The notes below the pieces were generated by a model, which worked only from the letters and a program-made list of their open reading frames with translations, did not search any database and was not told the DNA's origin. The position numbers and the translations under genes were made by a program. Shown piece after piece: positions 22,691 through 35,043 of a stretch of DNA of 64,000 nt. Within the stretch, counting starts at the first letter, position 1, and every line of letters starts with the position of its first letter. Source of the DNA: Siphonodentalium dalli (lineage: Eukaryota; Mollusca; Scaphopoda; Gadilida; Siphonodentaliidae); assembly GCA_032622095.1 (NCBI GenBank), contig CP136067.1, positions 91,190,707 to 91,254,706 on the forward strand. The letters run 5' to 3'.

Positions 22691-22894
22691 ACCTTGAATT
22701 AAGTACAAAATCACGATCAATGTTCTATACTAATAAAAGTAATACATTTATAATTCGGATTATTTCATTTAGCACTATGTAAGGGAGTCCATGCGGTTTG
22801 TAATTAATTCGATGTTTAAACGCCGTAGCATCATTTGGAATCTAACATGCCACATTGTTAAATTTGCCGTCGGCCATGTTTCGTAATTTCGAGT

Positions 22895-23245
22895 GCTTGG
22901 TATCTCCGCTTAGTACCTAGATGTTTGGTTCTCTGAAGTTCCAAATTGCTAGGTACTATGCACAGTACCTAAATACTTCAGAGTATCTGTCTTGGTATTT
23001 GGTACTTCAGATAATATAATGGCGTGTCAAGAAAGCGTGTATTTCTTGGCACTTCATATCGTGTGCGTCATGGCTTCGGCGACATAAAAGCGGGGTGGGT
23101 ATTATATGCATAATGCCCAGATAGAACCTAAATATTTAGTATGTACTCTAGAGTACCAAATTTGGTACTCTATAGTACCAACATTGTTAGGTACTCACCA
23201 TGAGACAAAGCTTAGTACCTACGTAGGTACTCTAGAGTACCTATT
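22895..23245. repeat. Palindromic GGTACTCTAGAGTACC / TAGGTACT-rich block
   Basis: GTACTCTAGAGTAC occurs at 23143-23156 and, extended to 16 bp, at 23226-23241. AGTACCTACGTAGGTACT is at 23213-23230, and many half-sites such as 'tagtacct' and 'ggtactt' fill the remainder. A hairpin GTGTCAAGAAA/TTTCTTGGCAC lies near 23025-23050 inside the block. Confidence 0.65.
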
Positions 23246-25121
23246 GTTTTAAGAGTGTAGAGGGAACTCTGTGCATGGTGATAGAAAATATCACATAAGA
23301 AAGAATATTACGTTTTTGCTATCCGTTTTCTAATTATTCCATGATACTGTAAATTCTGAGTGTATAAATTCAATAGATGCATGTACAGCAATTAATTTTA
23401 TCTGTTGACATATTATAAAATGGGCCATTACTAAGCTCATGTGTATATACGCACATATGTATGCCGCTTGTTGCATATGTTGGAATAATTTATCTGGGAG
23501 AAATTAAACTCATGGATCCATAAAGATTAATTTATGTATACAAAACCCAACATATTATATGAAATATAATATTTCCATCATTCCATGATCTGTCATGAAC
23601 TGGATTCAGTGTACTCATGGATTATGCATATATGTATGCAGGAACTTGGCTTGGGTGAAGCAACTGTTTTGTAGGACATTGATTGACAATTCTTCTGAAG
23701 AAATCGTATCGCGAGAGAAACCATTTTATATTCACCTCCTTGAATATCTGGAATTTACCATTTTCATGGGTTATCATTACGTTATTAATAACTGATATAT
23801 TAGATGTATAACTGCCACATCAAGATGGACACACATCATCCTTTCAGTGCCGCGCGATTATCGATACACAGATGAATGCCGAGTTTTTTTGCATTTGATT
23901 GAATGCACAACACAGGACAAGTAAGAATTTCCATCCAAGTGAATAACCATTAACTGATTAATTCATGTCGTACATGGTGTTCTGTCGGTCGCGCTGGTGT
24001 CAGCCGTGCAATAATATTCACAACATAACGATGTGCAACACGATATAGACCATGCTGGAGTACTGGTACATGTAAGTTCATATCCCCAAGCCGGTGATGG
24101 TTGCGACAGGCGAGTATACTTTAATCCGCTTGTAGTACCGTAGCTTATACACAAACTATCCAAATCCAAAAACAGGATAGCAAGTCAATTTGACGAAGTC
24201 CTGAAAGAAACAGAGAATAACGTTATCCCAATGCATTTTCTGTGTGCAGCTTGACATTGTAACATGCTGTACACATCTTGATATATAAGAGCCAGACCAA
24301 TCCAGAAAATCCTACATGCATTTGCATGCACGAGAGTACTTTAATTATTTGACCGGTTGCCAATAGTATATAGGTAAACTATGTATACATGTGCTACTTT
24401 AATTATTTGAACAGTTCCCATAGTATCTAGGTACCATACATTTACACGTGGTACGTAATCGTTACATATACTTGTCTCGAGGAATTCGTGAGTTGGAAGG
24501 ACTTGGGCACGTCCTGATGACACCGACGCCGGTATGATTGGATATGCAGAACGGGGCTTGAGAACGGGGGGGGGGGGGTAATATGTCAGGGACTTCGACA
24601 GAAAACTTTCTTGGTTGAGGGGCCAAATTGCAACCACCCGTGAAGCAATCTGTTTTCCCAACTTGACCAAGTTTAATCTGGTCTCCCAGTCGATGCTGAG
24701 TTTGTAATCCAACACACTACCATTTAATAGCTATAATATAGTCTTTGTAGAAAATAATATAATGTACTCTAAATATTACATATCTGTTGGGAACCAAAAC
24801 TATCCAGACGATCTCAGAAAGATTTTGCCTGAAATTCAACTTATGTTATTGAAAATTCCAAATCTTGAAATTAGCTCACCGCATAATAATGACCAAACAG
24901 TTCAAAAGTCAGGCATTCCATGGCTGTCACGATATGCATTAGAAATTTGGAAATGTAAACTATCGAAATGATCTAAAACAGATTTTGCATAAGATATTCA
25001 ACTTATAAAGTTATCGAAAATAAAAGTGTTGAAATTGGGGGGGGGGGGGGTAATACCTCGACCTCTATCGCCACATACATGTTGCGATCACCCTAATTAT
25101 TTGTTCTAACCCACATCCTTC
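23246..25121. other. No recognisable gene; G-homopolymers and dispersed repeat
   Basis: Runs of 11 or more G occur near 24568 and 25039, each followed by 'taatA'. Around 24760-25050 a dispersed repeat ('ttattgaaaattccaaa', 'gacgatctcagaaag') is related to stretches near 30385, 32200 and 61205. Open frames at 23595-23795 and 24341-24715 have no supporting features. Confidence 0.4.
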
Positions 25122-25143
25122 TAGAGTGGGCAATCTTACTGTC
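25122..25143. repeat. Left copy of the 22-bp direct repeat flanking the LINE (probable TSD)
   Basis: 'tagagtgggcaatcttactg' and the next two bases recur at 30320-30341 with a single C/T difference. Similarity stops abruptly on both outer sides. The left copy abuts the LINE's A-rich 3' terminus. Confidence 0.8.
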
Positions 25144-25342
25144 TTATATTTTATTGTATACCTCCTTGTAGGAGAGGAATATATACATACATGGAAATAT
25201 ATATTATACAGCAAATGGAGATAATTAAGAAAACAGAACTGTTGCGTGGCTGATCGTATGCGTCATATCATGAAGAGACCCGTCCATGTCAATGCGATTT
25301 TGTTTTATGCGCAAACACTTATTTATTTACACAAAGTAATTG

Positions 25343-28300
25343 TTACTGGATCAGATGACACATCCCATAAATGAAGTTAGCCATGCCGAGAATTATAGTT
25401 TCTTTGTTGTTGTCAAGTTCGGCGGGTGAGTTAATTGGCTCACCACCCAGAAGCAGGGCTAACAGAGACATCTCATCTCTAGAATATATGTACAGAAAGG
25501 TCGAGAGACCAACCTCATCAAGAATGTGTTCCCAATACGAATTCCGAAGCGCAAGTGAATTGGCTGCTGTACAATAACGAAGGGCGTGTAATATGTCATT
25601 CTGAATCCCGTTACCACAAGCGCGACACGTGCGACCATTAGAAAATGTAGTTCTGTTGAGCAGTAGAGCGAGATTTTCAGGAGCTTGAGACGCGCTAGGG
25701 TGCCTTTTCAGAAATGTCCAAATACTCCAAAATGACAGTGTATCATTGTGCACAATGCGAAACAAATCAAATGATGTATCTCGGTCCACTGTAGTTTTCC
25801 ATTGTATTGTATACTATAGCGTGACTGTACTGTTGATTTGCAGAGGCGCTTCCATGCTGATTTAGAAGGAAATTCGCCAGTCGCAACGAAAGTATCCAGA
25901 TGCGCGTGCAAATTGTATTGCCGAAGTAACTGTGTACTGTCTGACACAAACCATGTTGTCGCACGTCCGAAGAGGCTCTGTAAGAAGAATTTATATAAGA
26001 AAATTCGCAGTGGTTCCTGGTGCCCATCGGCAAGGTAAATTAGATCAGCGAGGAATGAAAGTTTCTTTATGTGTATTTCATTTTCGAGTGGCATAAGACC
26101 TAACAGGCTCATTGAAATAACAGTAGGAGTCCGAGTTGGGAGATATTGTATATGCTTAACACACGAGCGATAAGCTTTCTCCATACAGTAAACATTTGAA
26201 TCTGTAGAGGTTGTCAGAATTTCACACCCATAGAGACATTTCGGCAGAACAACAGTTTTTAAAAGAGAGGTCATCGTGGGCGGTGTCCATTGTTTCGTGA
26301 TATTTTTACCAGCAATTGCGAAAATGTTTTTCTAAGCTTATCAGAAATATCGGAGGCCCTGGTATTACTGTTCTTGAACTTGCACTGTTGTATCCCTAAA
26401 TGCACACAGTCTGTCGTTTCAGGGAGCGTTTGGTCTCCGATATACCAAGTTATGTTGCTGCGCTCGTGTTGACGCCCCCGACTCGTTGAATACAACAACA
26501 AAACTTGAGAACATGCATAAATCGCCAATTCCGAGCATATGAGTTGCATATATCGATGAGATTCTCTAGACCAGCTTTTGATGTAGAAATCAAGGCGATA
26601 TCGTCAGCAGTTGTTGGAGCAGTGCAGTTAACATGACCGACTGACAACCCTTCGTTCGTTGAACTGAGACGCGCTAGCATGTCGTTGATAAATACAAGGT
26701 AGACGAAAGGGGAAGTCACTTCCCCCTGTCTTGTTCCTTGCAGAATATCCACTGGTTTTGATAACGTGCCATTATACATCACTCGACTCGTGCAGTTATA
26801 GTGCATGTTGGAGACAATGCGTAGTATTTTGCCTTTAAAGTCGAGTTCATTGAGTTTCACCAAGAGGCCTTGGTGCCAGACTCGGTCAAAAGTTTTCTGA
26901 CTATCAAGAAAGCACACGTATGCACGAGAGTTCATGTCACCGGCGTAGCTTATTGACTCCTGCAGAATAAATGTCATCACACAGCTAACGTTTTTCTGAA
27001 ATCCGTGTTGATGTACGTTAGGGAAATACTCAAGACACTTATCACCTATAAATCTGTTTGGGAGGATGCTCTCGAATGTTTTGTATATCACCGGCAAAAG
27101 AGTTATTGCTCTGTAGCTATCCGGGATATGCATGGACTTCGGTGAACCTTTATATAAGGGAACGATTATTCCAATTTTTAGTACCGGTGGAATCCACTCT
27201 AACGCCAAGATACCATTGAAAAGACGAAGGAGCGACGTCGAGAGCAGTTCACTTCCATGAACTAGATGTTCGTTAACCACATGATCGATGCCACCAGACT
27301 TTTTCCGTTTGAGACCATGCAGCACCGAGTTTAACTCGTCGGAACCGATCTTCTCACAGAGCATGGCACAGTTGTAGTCTGCGTGTGAATTGTCAAGTAA
27401 AGATGCAAGTCGCATGTGTCTGGACTGTTCGAAAAAAGGTCATGGTGCTCGTCTGGTTTGTAGAGAGACTCGAAATACGACCTCCATGCTGAAAGAATGT
27501 CAGTTTGGTCACGGAGAAATACATCATTGAAGTTCATCATATTTGTAAGACCATTTGCTTGTGACCATGCAGAGTCTGAACTCAATGATTTCCAGAAACG
27601 CACTTGGTCGTGGGTTGCATAAAACTCAAGATCTTCGCACGCTTTCTGCTCACGTGCGCGTGAAGAGGAACGTATGCATTGTCTGAATCGTCGTTTCGCG
27701 TCCTTCTATAGGACATACGAAGGCGCATCGCATGTGTTTGGTCTATTATCTTCGATCCATCTAGATCGCAGTCGTTTTAGGTCTCTGTGTAGATCTCTTA
27801 ACTTTGTCATTCCAAAATGGTTTAGCTGACATATGGTTAGATTTCCTTGGCTTTGGCTTATCGCGTCAACGATTTCGGAATACAACAATTCAAGATCAGA
27901 TTGTGTCCGAATTAGAATAAGAACAACATCAGACAGATAGCTGTCAAGCGAAGACTGGTATGCACGTAGATCCATTTTGTCCCAGTTGAAGGAAATTCTG
28001 GTAAAAGGAGATAATATATATGTTCGATCTATCAATCGGCAAAGCAATACGACACGTCACATGCAGGTGGTTGGAAGTGTTGAGGTCGTTGTCGTCGATG
28101 ATAGAACAGTCAGATTCATGATCTTCAACAACAATGTGGTCAATTCGGGAGGGCGGTGCAACTGTCGAGAAGGGATAGAATGAGCAGCTAGGACCTCTGC
28201 ATCCAGAAGAACATGTCACAAAATATGTTTCAGTACGGACGAAGAAACGGTTCAGATGTAGCATTCTAGGGCCGTGCCCAGAAGGAACGGGTATTCAGGA

Positions 28301-28799
28301 GGGCGGTTGGCGTGAGTGTTGAAGTCCCCAATAATAACAACGGAACGGAAAATTGTTCCATATAGTTTTCCACAGAAATAAGACATTCTTCGAAATAATC
28401 ATCACTATGGTTCGTGCTTGGAAGATAAACTTGCATAATGCTAATAACATTGCCAGAATCAAGTTTAACCTGTAGACCCACAATACGATCATTTGTAGTT
28501 TCAAGAGCCATGCACTGTTTTTCAAGTTTTCTATTGACCAGTAACGCAACTCCATCACGCACAAATGATCCGCCAGAATTAGTTGTAATAATCCTACCAG
28601 GTTTTCCGAAAGATATATATTCTCTGTCTATAATTTGCAAACATGACAGCTGTTCATCCCTGAGCCAGTGTTCCGATATACCTATAATATCATACTGGTG
28701 AGTTTTAAGTAGCGACTGGAGGTAAAGAACTGTGGAATTCACGCCGGTCGCATTCCATGTTAATAGATTGAGTTCACCCATCAAAGTGTCGTGATGCAT
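25343..28799 (-). pseudogene. LINE ORF2: endonuclease-reverse transcriptase, frameshifted
   Basis: The start is set at the ATG at 28799. APE endonuclease motifs come first: LLTWNATGV (Asn), ISEHWL (Glu), then a shifted GDFN-type box near 28330, then RIDHI and TSNHLHV near 28070, where SDH is expected and Asp is now Asn. A helical linker follows (27331-28047). The reverse transcriptase lies at 26450-27415 with YRAITLLPVIYK, FLDSQKTFDRVW (catalytic Asp), QGTRQGEVTSPFVYLVFIND, and ADDIALIS preceded by Thr instead of Tyr or Phe. The C-terminal region (25343-26274) ends in a CRAC..H..C zinc knuckle. Five or more frameshifts or stops make it inactive. It overlaps the end of ORF1 closely, as in two-ORF LINEs. 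Confidence 0.9.
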
Positions 28800-28842
28800 T
28801 CGGAGGCTCTTTGGCCCACGGCCTAAACTCGATGCCTGGTGG

Positions 28843-30319
28843 TCAGAAGTAATCATCATATAGTATATCGAAGTCAGTCTCATGGACATGGACGCGCGCG
28901 GACTTAGTACCTACGCGGGAACTCCATAACAGTCCCACGAAGGTAGGGGTTATACCTTTCATTTCTAGGTACTCCCAAATCTCATTTTCAGTCGAACTTC
29001 TGGAAATTCCCCGTATGAAAAGTTTATGGGTGCGTTTGGTACTACAAGGTACTCCATGAAAACCTGTTGGTTCGTCATATCCGTATTGCTGATCGGTTGA
29101 CACATTTGGAACAGAATAATTCTGGTCCGCTCTGTCGCTCTCTTGTGGGCGAATATGTTCACGTTTAGCTGATATATCAGGACATGCACGTGCGGGCGCT
29201 CCGGCGAGAATGATGGAATACTATCAAGCGCTGTTTGTGACAAATTCGGAGAAACAAATGCGGATACAGTTGCACAAGACTGTGCACAGGTTGGTGTATC
29301 AGTATCAATAGTTGCACTTGCAGTATATCGAGTGGCGTTCGCAGATTTGCTTGGTTCAATCGGCGATGATGTTGGTTTATGGTGTACATGTACGGGTCTT
29401 TTACACGAGTTTGCTGCTGGCGTTGATGTGTTACGGATTGGCTGAATAATTTTAGGAGTCGTATTGAAGGACATGTGATTTTCAGGTTTTGTTTGTATCC
29501 AAGCAGATGGAGGAGTTTATGGTGGTAAGTATTGCTGAACTGTTGCACACATTTGATCGAATTTGGCGGAGACATCCCGAGCGAAGAACTCGAACATTGT
29601 ACTGAATTTTCGTTCAATACTTTCAATCACCTCATCTGACGCTTTTGTCGATTCTTTCCAACTAGCTTTTATGTTGATCAGTTTGGCATTAAGAGTGTCG
29701 GCTTTCACATATGTTTTAGATAATTCTTTTTCACGAGATAGCATTTGTTGTGTCAGCTTTTCTTGGTTGGTCGCATTATCAGCTATATTCGATTAAAACA
29801 GTTTCAGGCGATTCTTCAAGCTGACAACTCCTGTACATTTGTCGTCGGTCATCCGCGTCACAGTTTGTTCCAGAACAGAGCACTGTCCAAGAATATTTCC
29901 AATCGATGATGAATTCGAAGAACATTTGATCTGTAGTAGAGAACCGATTCGTTTGCTCGTGTCATCTTGGCTAGCACAGACTGATTTAATTTCTTTCTGC
30001 AATATGGTTGCCTTTTTAGCGCTCTTTGACTTTATAAGAGTAAGTTCAGTCAGACATTCAGCTAATTTGTCTTGCACGCACATTGAAGAACATGCACATG
30101 AACCGTTCATTTCGAGTGTTCGTCTGGTTTGTTGAGAGGCGGGCGGGGTGTTCTTGTTGATGCAATCTCGGATATCATCGAAAGAACCCCCCATTAACGA
30201 ATTGCACAAGGTTTTAGATGTCCCTTGCAGGTCTTGTGCTGACAGGAAAACCGCCGAGATCAGGGTCACGTTGAATGCGGCTCTTAAGGCTGTATTCGAG
30301 AAGATCACTACAATCCGTA
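28843..30319 (-). pseudogene. LINE ORF1: coiled-coil and RRM-like RNA-binding protein
   Basis: Three open pieces lie in one frame (30308-29793, 29744-29517, 29474-28965), separated by two stops. A one-base shift near 29100 leads into the last piece, 29103-28843. The middle pieces are rich in Glu, Lys and Leu heptads, fitting a coiled coil. The piece around 29400 is low-complexity, Ser/Thr/Pro-rich. The end (HKLFIRGISRSSTENEIWEY..GTKSARVHV) has the pattern of an RRM-like nucleic-acid-binding fold typical of LINE ORF1 products. The frame runs into the TSD without an ATG, so the N terminus is missing. Confidence 0.7.
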
Positions 30320-30341
30320 TAGAGTGGGCAATCCTACTGTC
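30320..30341. repeat. Right copy of the 22-bp direct repeat (probable TSD)
   Basis: It matches 25122-25143 at 21 of 22 positions and marks the 5' boundary of the minus-strand LINE. Confidence 0.8.
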
Positions 30342-32199
30342 AGGTCAGGGACATACGGGTAAGGTTGTCCCACCCCATTAACTTTGACCAAAATGTTCAA
30401 TAGTTAGGCATTTCATGACTGACACGACATTAATTTAAGTTATTGAAAATTCCAAAATGTTGACAAGTTTGACAAAAATTGGGGAGGGGTGGTAACACCT
30501 CAATGTTCAAACCGCTGACGCCACATGTATCCATTTTTTGCACACATTACCATATTTAATTCAACTCACATTGTCACAGACCTGAAATCCTTCTGTCAGA
30601 GGCGTGCGGACAACGGGGGGGGGGGGGCTTGACAATAGCATGTTGATCGCAGCCCGCCCTTCTGCCAAACTGCTCTAAATGTACTGGTTAGAACAACAAA
30701 CTATTTCAGTTGGTAGCTTTGTGAGCCCCAAGCCAAATAAAGTGATATGAATACCTCAGACAAAGTATGGGATGGGTAATATTTCTTTATTGGTTAAAAA
30801 TGCCCCATATGTATCGCCCTAAATTAATAAAATTTCCAAAAGTTGTGCATGTCCCACATATCCCCAACAATTTAATTACCCACCCAATAATAACTAATCA
30901 TGTCTATTATTGGGGGGTGTTCAAAATTATGTTTTAGGGACACTCGGCATTTAATACAGTGACAACGTCCATGTAGTCATTGGTCGTTTGTGGGGGAGGC
31001 ACCAATACACAAATTGACCCCAACCAAATATATAAATCATAATACTAGTATTACTCAACGTTACGACTATACACTCCAGCTGAAATAATTATTGTGACGT
31101 AATAACTTCCTTCCAACAGCTCCAGTCATGTGAACATTGACACAACGTATCAATATGACGTGCTTCTTTGACGTAAACAATGCAAAATGATACGCAGGTA
31201 ATGTACAGTTTGTAAAATTAATAATTTTTTTGCAACTATGGGTGTATGCCCATTGCTGGGCAGCGAAACGCGTTACAAACCCATGTGACGTGAGATATGG
31301 TAGAAAAGAGTTGAAAAAAATCATTTCTGACACATGGTAACTTTATGTACGTATAGGTTGAACATGTTTTCATTGTCTGATTTTCCAACAATCAGTAGGA
31401 ATATTTTTTTTACACCTCCGGTATCATATTTTTTCAACTTTTAGACTTTTCGCACAGAAGTGAAACGAAAGCTCTTTATTTCTGACATATCAGGAATATA
31501 TAGACTAACACGGAACGCTCCGTGTAAATATCTTATTTTTGGTTGGGACTCAAACATCGTGTTCAATGTTGTATTTGTCATGACTTCAATGCATCTTTCT
31601 GTGACATGTATTTATCGACCTATTTCGATATGGGAAAAAGCCACAATAGAATATTATTAGGTGTATTTTGGAGCGCAAACCGACAAGTGGATTTAAGGTC
31701 CCGGTTGGAAAATACCGAATTAAGGGGAGGTTGTTCGAATATAGTTACTTAGCATTTGGCAAGCTCCATGCACAATTCAATCCCCTACACAGGGCGTCAG
31801 ACAGCGTATAGCGAGGGGACTGGACTCTGTTTTGCAGCTTGAGCATTTTATTCAACGAAAGGGTGTGTTGCAATCGTAATATTTCCTATTCTGGTAGTAC
31901 ACGTACCCCACCCCCACAGCTATAAGCATAATACGGTATACAACTGAAAGTGGAACGGTGTCCACTGTCGTAGGCTGAAATCCATGAGCAGGGACGTGGC
32001 TAGATGGGTTTCCGCGTTGGGAGGGGTATCATCCGCCTTGGAATTTTAAACTGCACAACCCCTTTGGGGTTGATTTCCCCAACGGTTACTGGCCCCTAAC
32101 AGCCTGTATGGTAGCATTATTCTAAATGGAGCAGTAGTATTGTTGCCACAGCCAGAAGAGGAACGGAATAATGTTACGGAATACACTGAGAACATTTTG
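30342..32199. other. No recognisable gene
   Basis: The stretch near 30385-30500 is a relative of the dispersed repeat described for 32200-32560. A G-run of about 12 sits at 30616-30627. The remainder shows no domain, repeat or RNA gene. Confidence 0.4.
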
Positions 32200-32560
32200 A
32201 GACCCAAACCTGAAAATAGCAAACTCCTAACATCTAGACTGGCCTCAAGAATTCCAATTGTTGGAAATTTCCAACCTGAGACCCCCCCCCCCCCACCCTA
32301 AGGTCGTAAAATTTCCAGCTGCCACTTCAGTCGAATTGTTCACCAAAAGTAGGACAATGTGCAAATGATGTTCCAAAAACAATTAATAATTGTTGGAAAA
32401 TCAAACTACGAGAACAATCTCAACCTATACCATTGTAGCTGTGACCGTGCGAAAGTTCCAATTAATGTTGTGTCATGTATGAAATATCCAACTGTTGAAA
32501 ACTTTGACCAAAGTTGTGGTGGGGTGGGGGATGTGATACACCCGTGCAACACCCTGCCGC
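32200..32560. repeat. Dispersed repeat with GTTGGAAATTTCCAAC core
   Basis: The perfect 16-bp palindrome GTTGGAAATTTCCAAC is at 32260-32275. Around it are 'aaattgttggaaaa', 'caactgttgaaaactttgac' and a C-run (32281-32294). The same 16-mer occurs at 61449-61464, followed or preceded by 'cctgacacc'-type flanks. Related but diverged copies lie near 24760 and 30385. Confidence 0.5.
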
Positions 32561-33960
32561 TATGTCCCTAAATCCATGGGTACTTAATCAATAAATTGAC
32601 TGACATTTCCACTATATAGTCATGAGATTCTAGAATAAGCTTTACATTTGTGTTTGTGCGATTGGTAGATGCAGTTCACGTGCGATCACAAGACCACAAC
32701 ATTAGCTTCACGGGCAAAGCTTTATTTTCCAACTAAATTAATGTACAGCATGTTGAGTCGTTGACCAAAAAATGCCTGTATTTCTGCACTATGCAGAGAC
32801 TATTGTGCAAAACGACTGTATGTAACGAAACAAAACATTTTAAATATGAAATTGCTATAATAATTTCAGGTACATACGTTTATCTAATAATCCATCGATA
32901 TCACATAATCCTACTATTTCTTGAATAAGAAGGAACATTATAATAACGAACACAGCAGAAGACATATCCATGCAGGTTCACGTGAATTCGGTCAATGGTG
33001 ACGTATCCGCCGAATTTGAAATCGACATGCGTTCGGGCGGTATTTTATGGATGGAATTATGAAATGAACATGATGGAAGTGACAATGACATTGACAATGT
33101 TTTGCTTCGGCTGCAACCGAAGTGCTCCCCCAGCGTTACTATCAATAACATTATTATTTGGCTAATTTCTGTAATATTCTCCCAGGTTACACTCGATAAA
33201 AAAAAATTGTCTCCGCATTTAAAATTCTTTGATATAGATCGTTTATATTCTGTAATTATTTGTACACAAGGGACGGATTCTTATGTTTTATTGTGTTTTT
33301 AAACTCCGAGGTGGCGAAATCTCGGTTTGTTTACATTACGAACGTTTGAGTCCGTAATCGGAATCAGAATCTGGATTACGACGAAATAACGATTGATTAC
33401 GATTACGGTCTGTTCGTTTACTGATTCTGGTCTGTTCGTTTAACGAACTACGTCTACGGGGACTAATCCGTAATCTGAATCCAGATTCTCTCACCAAATA
33501 ACGACTCTGGCGATACCCAATTTTTATGACACAAGCGCCAAAAGTTCCCAAAAACATGCGCCATAATTGCACATTTCGTCGCTTGTGTCGCCTTCGGCGC
33601 GCGCCGAAACATGCATGCGTAATGTCGCACATTTTGTCGCTTTCGGCGCGTTAATAGTCGGGCACTTTTTGTCGCTTTCGGCGGGCGCTGAAATCGCCAT
33701 TAGGAAGCGGTCCTAATAGTATTCCATATATATATCTTAGTTTTCGAGGTTGTAAACGGACACACTTACTTTTTCGTAAACTATGTATTGTTATATTGTT
33801 CTATTCCATACCCCGCTATGTAAGACCACTTTCTCAAACTCATTGTTCGGGATAGAAATATTTTTGTTTTCTTTGGCGACTATCAAGGGATTTCTTAACT
33901 TGAGATTTTCTGTTGAGCTTTGGATTCTGCACGTTAACACTACATAAAACAGTTAGCACT
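32561..33960. other. No recognisable gene; CGG-rich short repeats
   Basis: At 33340-33480 the phrase 'gattacggtctgttcgttta' and 'ccgtaatcggaatcagaatc' recur imperfectly. At 33560-33690 'gcacattttgtcgctttcggcg' is repeated three times. No promoter could be fixed for the zinc-finger ORF that follows, though AT-rich boxes lie at 33725-33740. Confidence 0.4.
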
Positions 33961-35043
33961 ATGCATAGAGCGACGGAGCCATCATCAAATGAGACTGCAG
34001 CTGATAAACAAACACCAGGGAATACGTCTCAAACACACGTTGATAAGTTAAACAGTTTGCCAAATAACACAAAAGATAACGGTGCCCGTTCATACCAGTG
34101 CGACATATGCTTCAAATCATGGAGCACATCTGCACATTTGCTGTTTCATAAGAGAATCCACGCGGGAGATCGCCCGTATCAATGTGATGTGTGCGAGAAA
34201 TCATTTATTCGCTTCAGAGGTCTGTCGAAACACAAGAGGATCCACACGGGAATGTATCAATGTGATGTGTGCGAGAAATCATTTATTCGCTCCAGAGGTC
34301 TGTCGAAACACAAGAGGGTCCACACGGGAATGTATCAATGTGATGTGTGCGAGAAATGCTTTACTAGCCAGTACGACCTGACTGCACATATGATGATCCA
34401 CGCTGGGGATTACCCGTATCATTGTGATCTGTGCGATAAATCATTTATTCGCTCGACAAACCTGACTGCACATACGATGACCCACACTGGGGATTACCCG
34501 TATCAATGTGATGTGTGTGAGAAATATTTTGCTCGCCCGAGTGGCCTTACTAAACATAAGAGGAACCATATGGGGAATCCTTCGTATCAATGTGATTATT
34601 GCGAGAAATCATTTACTCAGTCGAGTAACCTGGCGAATCATAAGAGAATCCACACGGGGGATCGCCCGTATAAATGTGATATGTGCGAGAAATCATTTAC
34701 TATGTTGGGTAGCCTGAAAGGACATAAGAGAATCCACACGGGGGATCGCCCGTATCATTGTGATGTGTGCGAGAAATTATTTACTCACTCGAGTCAACTG
34801 ACGAATCGTAAGAGAATCCACACGGGGGATCGCCCGTATAAATGTGATATGTGCGAGAAATCATTTACTATCTTGAGTAGCCTGAAAGGACATAATATAA
34901 TCCACACGGGGGATCGCCCGTATCAATGTGATATATGCTCGAAATCATTTACACAGTTGGTTAATCTGAATACTCATAAGAGGATCCACACTGGGGATCG
35001 CCCATATGAATGCGATATGTGCCGGAATGATTTATTCAGTTGA
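33961..35043 (+). CDS. C2H2 zinc-finger protein, 11 fingers plus a broken 12th
   Basis: The start is the ATG at 33961; the same frame is open for 16 codons upstream but without ATG. The 360-residue product has a ~45-residue polar leader (Ser/Thr/Asn-rich) and then tandem fingers YxCDxCxKSFxxxxxLxxHxxxH joined by TGDRP or TGDYP. Finger 1 has Trp for the central Phe. Fingers 2-4 are linked by the three-residue-shorter HTGMYQC. Finger 9 has Arg for the first His (LTNRKRIH), so zinc binding there is doubtful. Fingers 8 and 10 look like recent duplicates. Finger 12 ends CRNDLFS then stop. Helix residues differ between fingers, as expected for a DNA-binding array. It is intronless, with no KRAB, SCAN or other effector domain seen, and is probably nuclear. 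Target and function are unknown. Confidence 0.8.
   Translation: MHRATEPSSNETAADKQTPGNTSQTHVDKLNSLPNNTKDNGARSYQCDICFKSWSTSAHLLFHKRIHAGDRPYQCDVCEKSFIRFRGLSKHKRIHTGMYQCDVCEKSFIRSRGLSKHKRVHTGMYQCDVCEKCFTSQYDLTAHMMIHAGDYPYHCDLCDKSFIRSTNLTAHTMTHTGDYPYQCDVCEKYFARPSGLTKHKRNHMGNPSYQCDYCEKSFTQSSNLANHKRIHTGDRPYKCDMCEKSFTMLGSLKGHKRIHTGDRPYHCDVCEKLFTHSSQLTNRKRIHTGDRPYKCDMCEKSFTILSSLKGHNIIHTGDRPYQCDICSKSFTQLVNLNTHKRIHTGDRPYECDMCRNDLFS

Larger units (their letters stand above)
25144..30319 (-). mobile_element. 5.2-kb APE-type LINE, minus strand, bounded by a 22-bp TSD
   Basis: The element runs from its 5' truncation point at 30319 to its 3' terminus at 25144. On its own strand it ends in AATAAAATATAA (25155-25144), directly followed by the TSD. 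A small hairpin (CCTC..TCC-TACAA-GGA-GG) lies about 10-15 nt before that terminus. ORF1 and ORF2 follow in the usual order. The 5' end has no UTR or initiating ATG before the ORF1 frame, so it is slightly truncated. It is probably a member of the broad Jockey/CR1/L2 assemblage by motif style, not placed further. Confidence 0.85.

Noticed and set aside
24341-24715. 124-codon minus-strand open frame
   Set aside because: It crosses a G-run translated as polyproline and has no recognisable domain.
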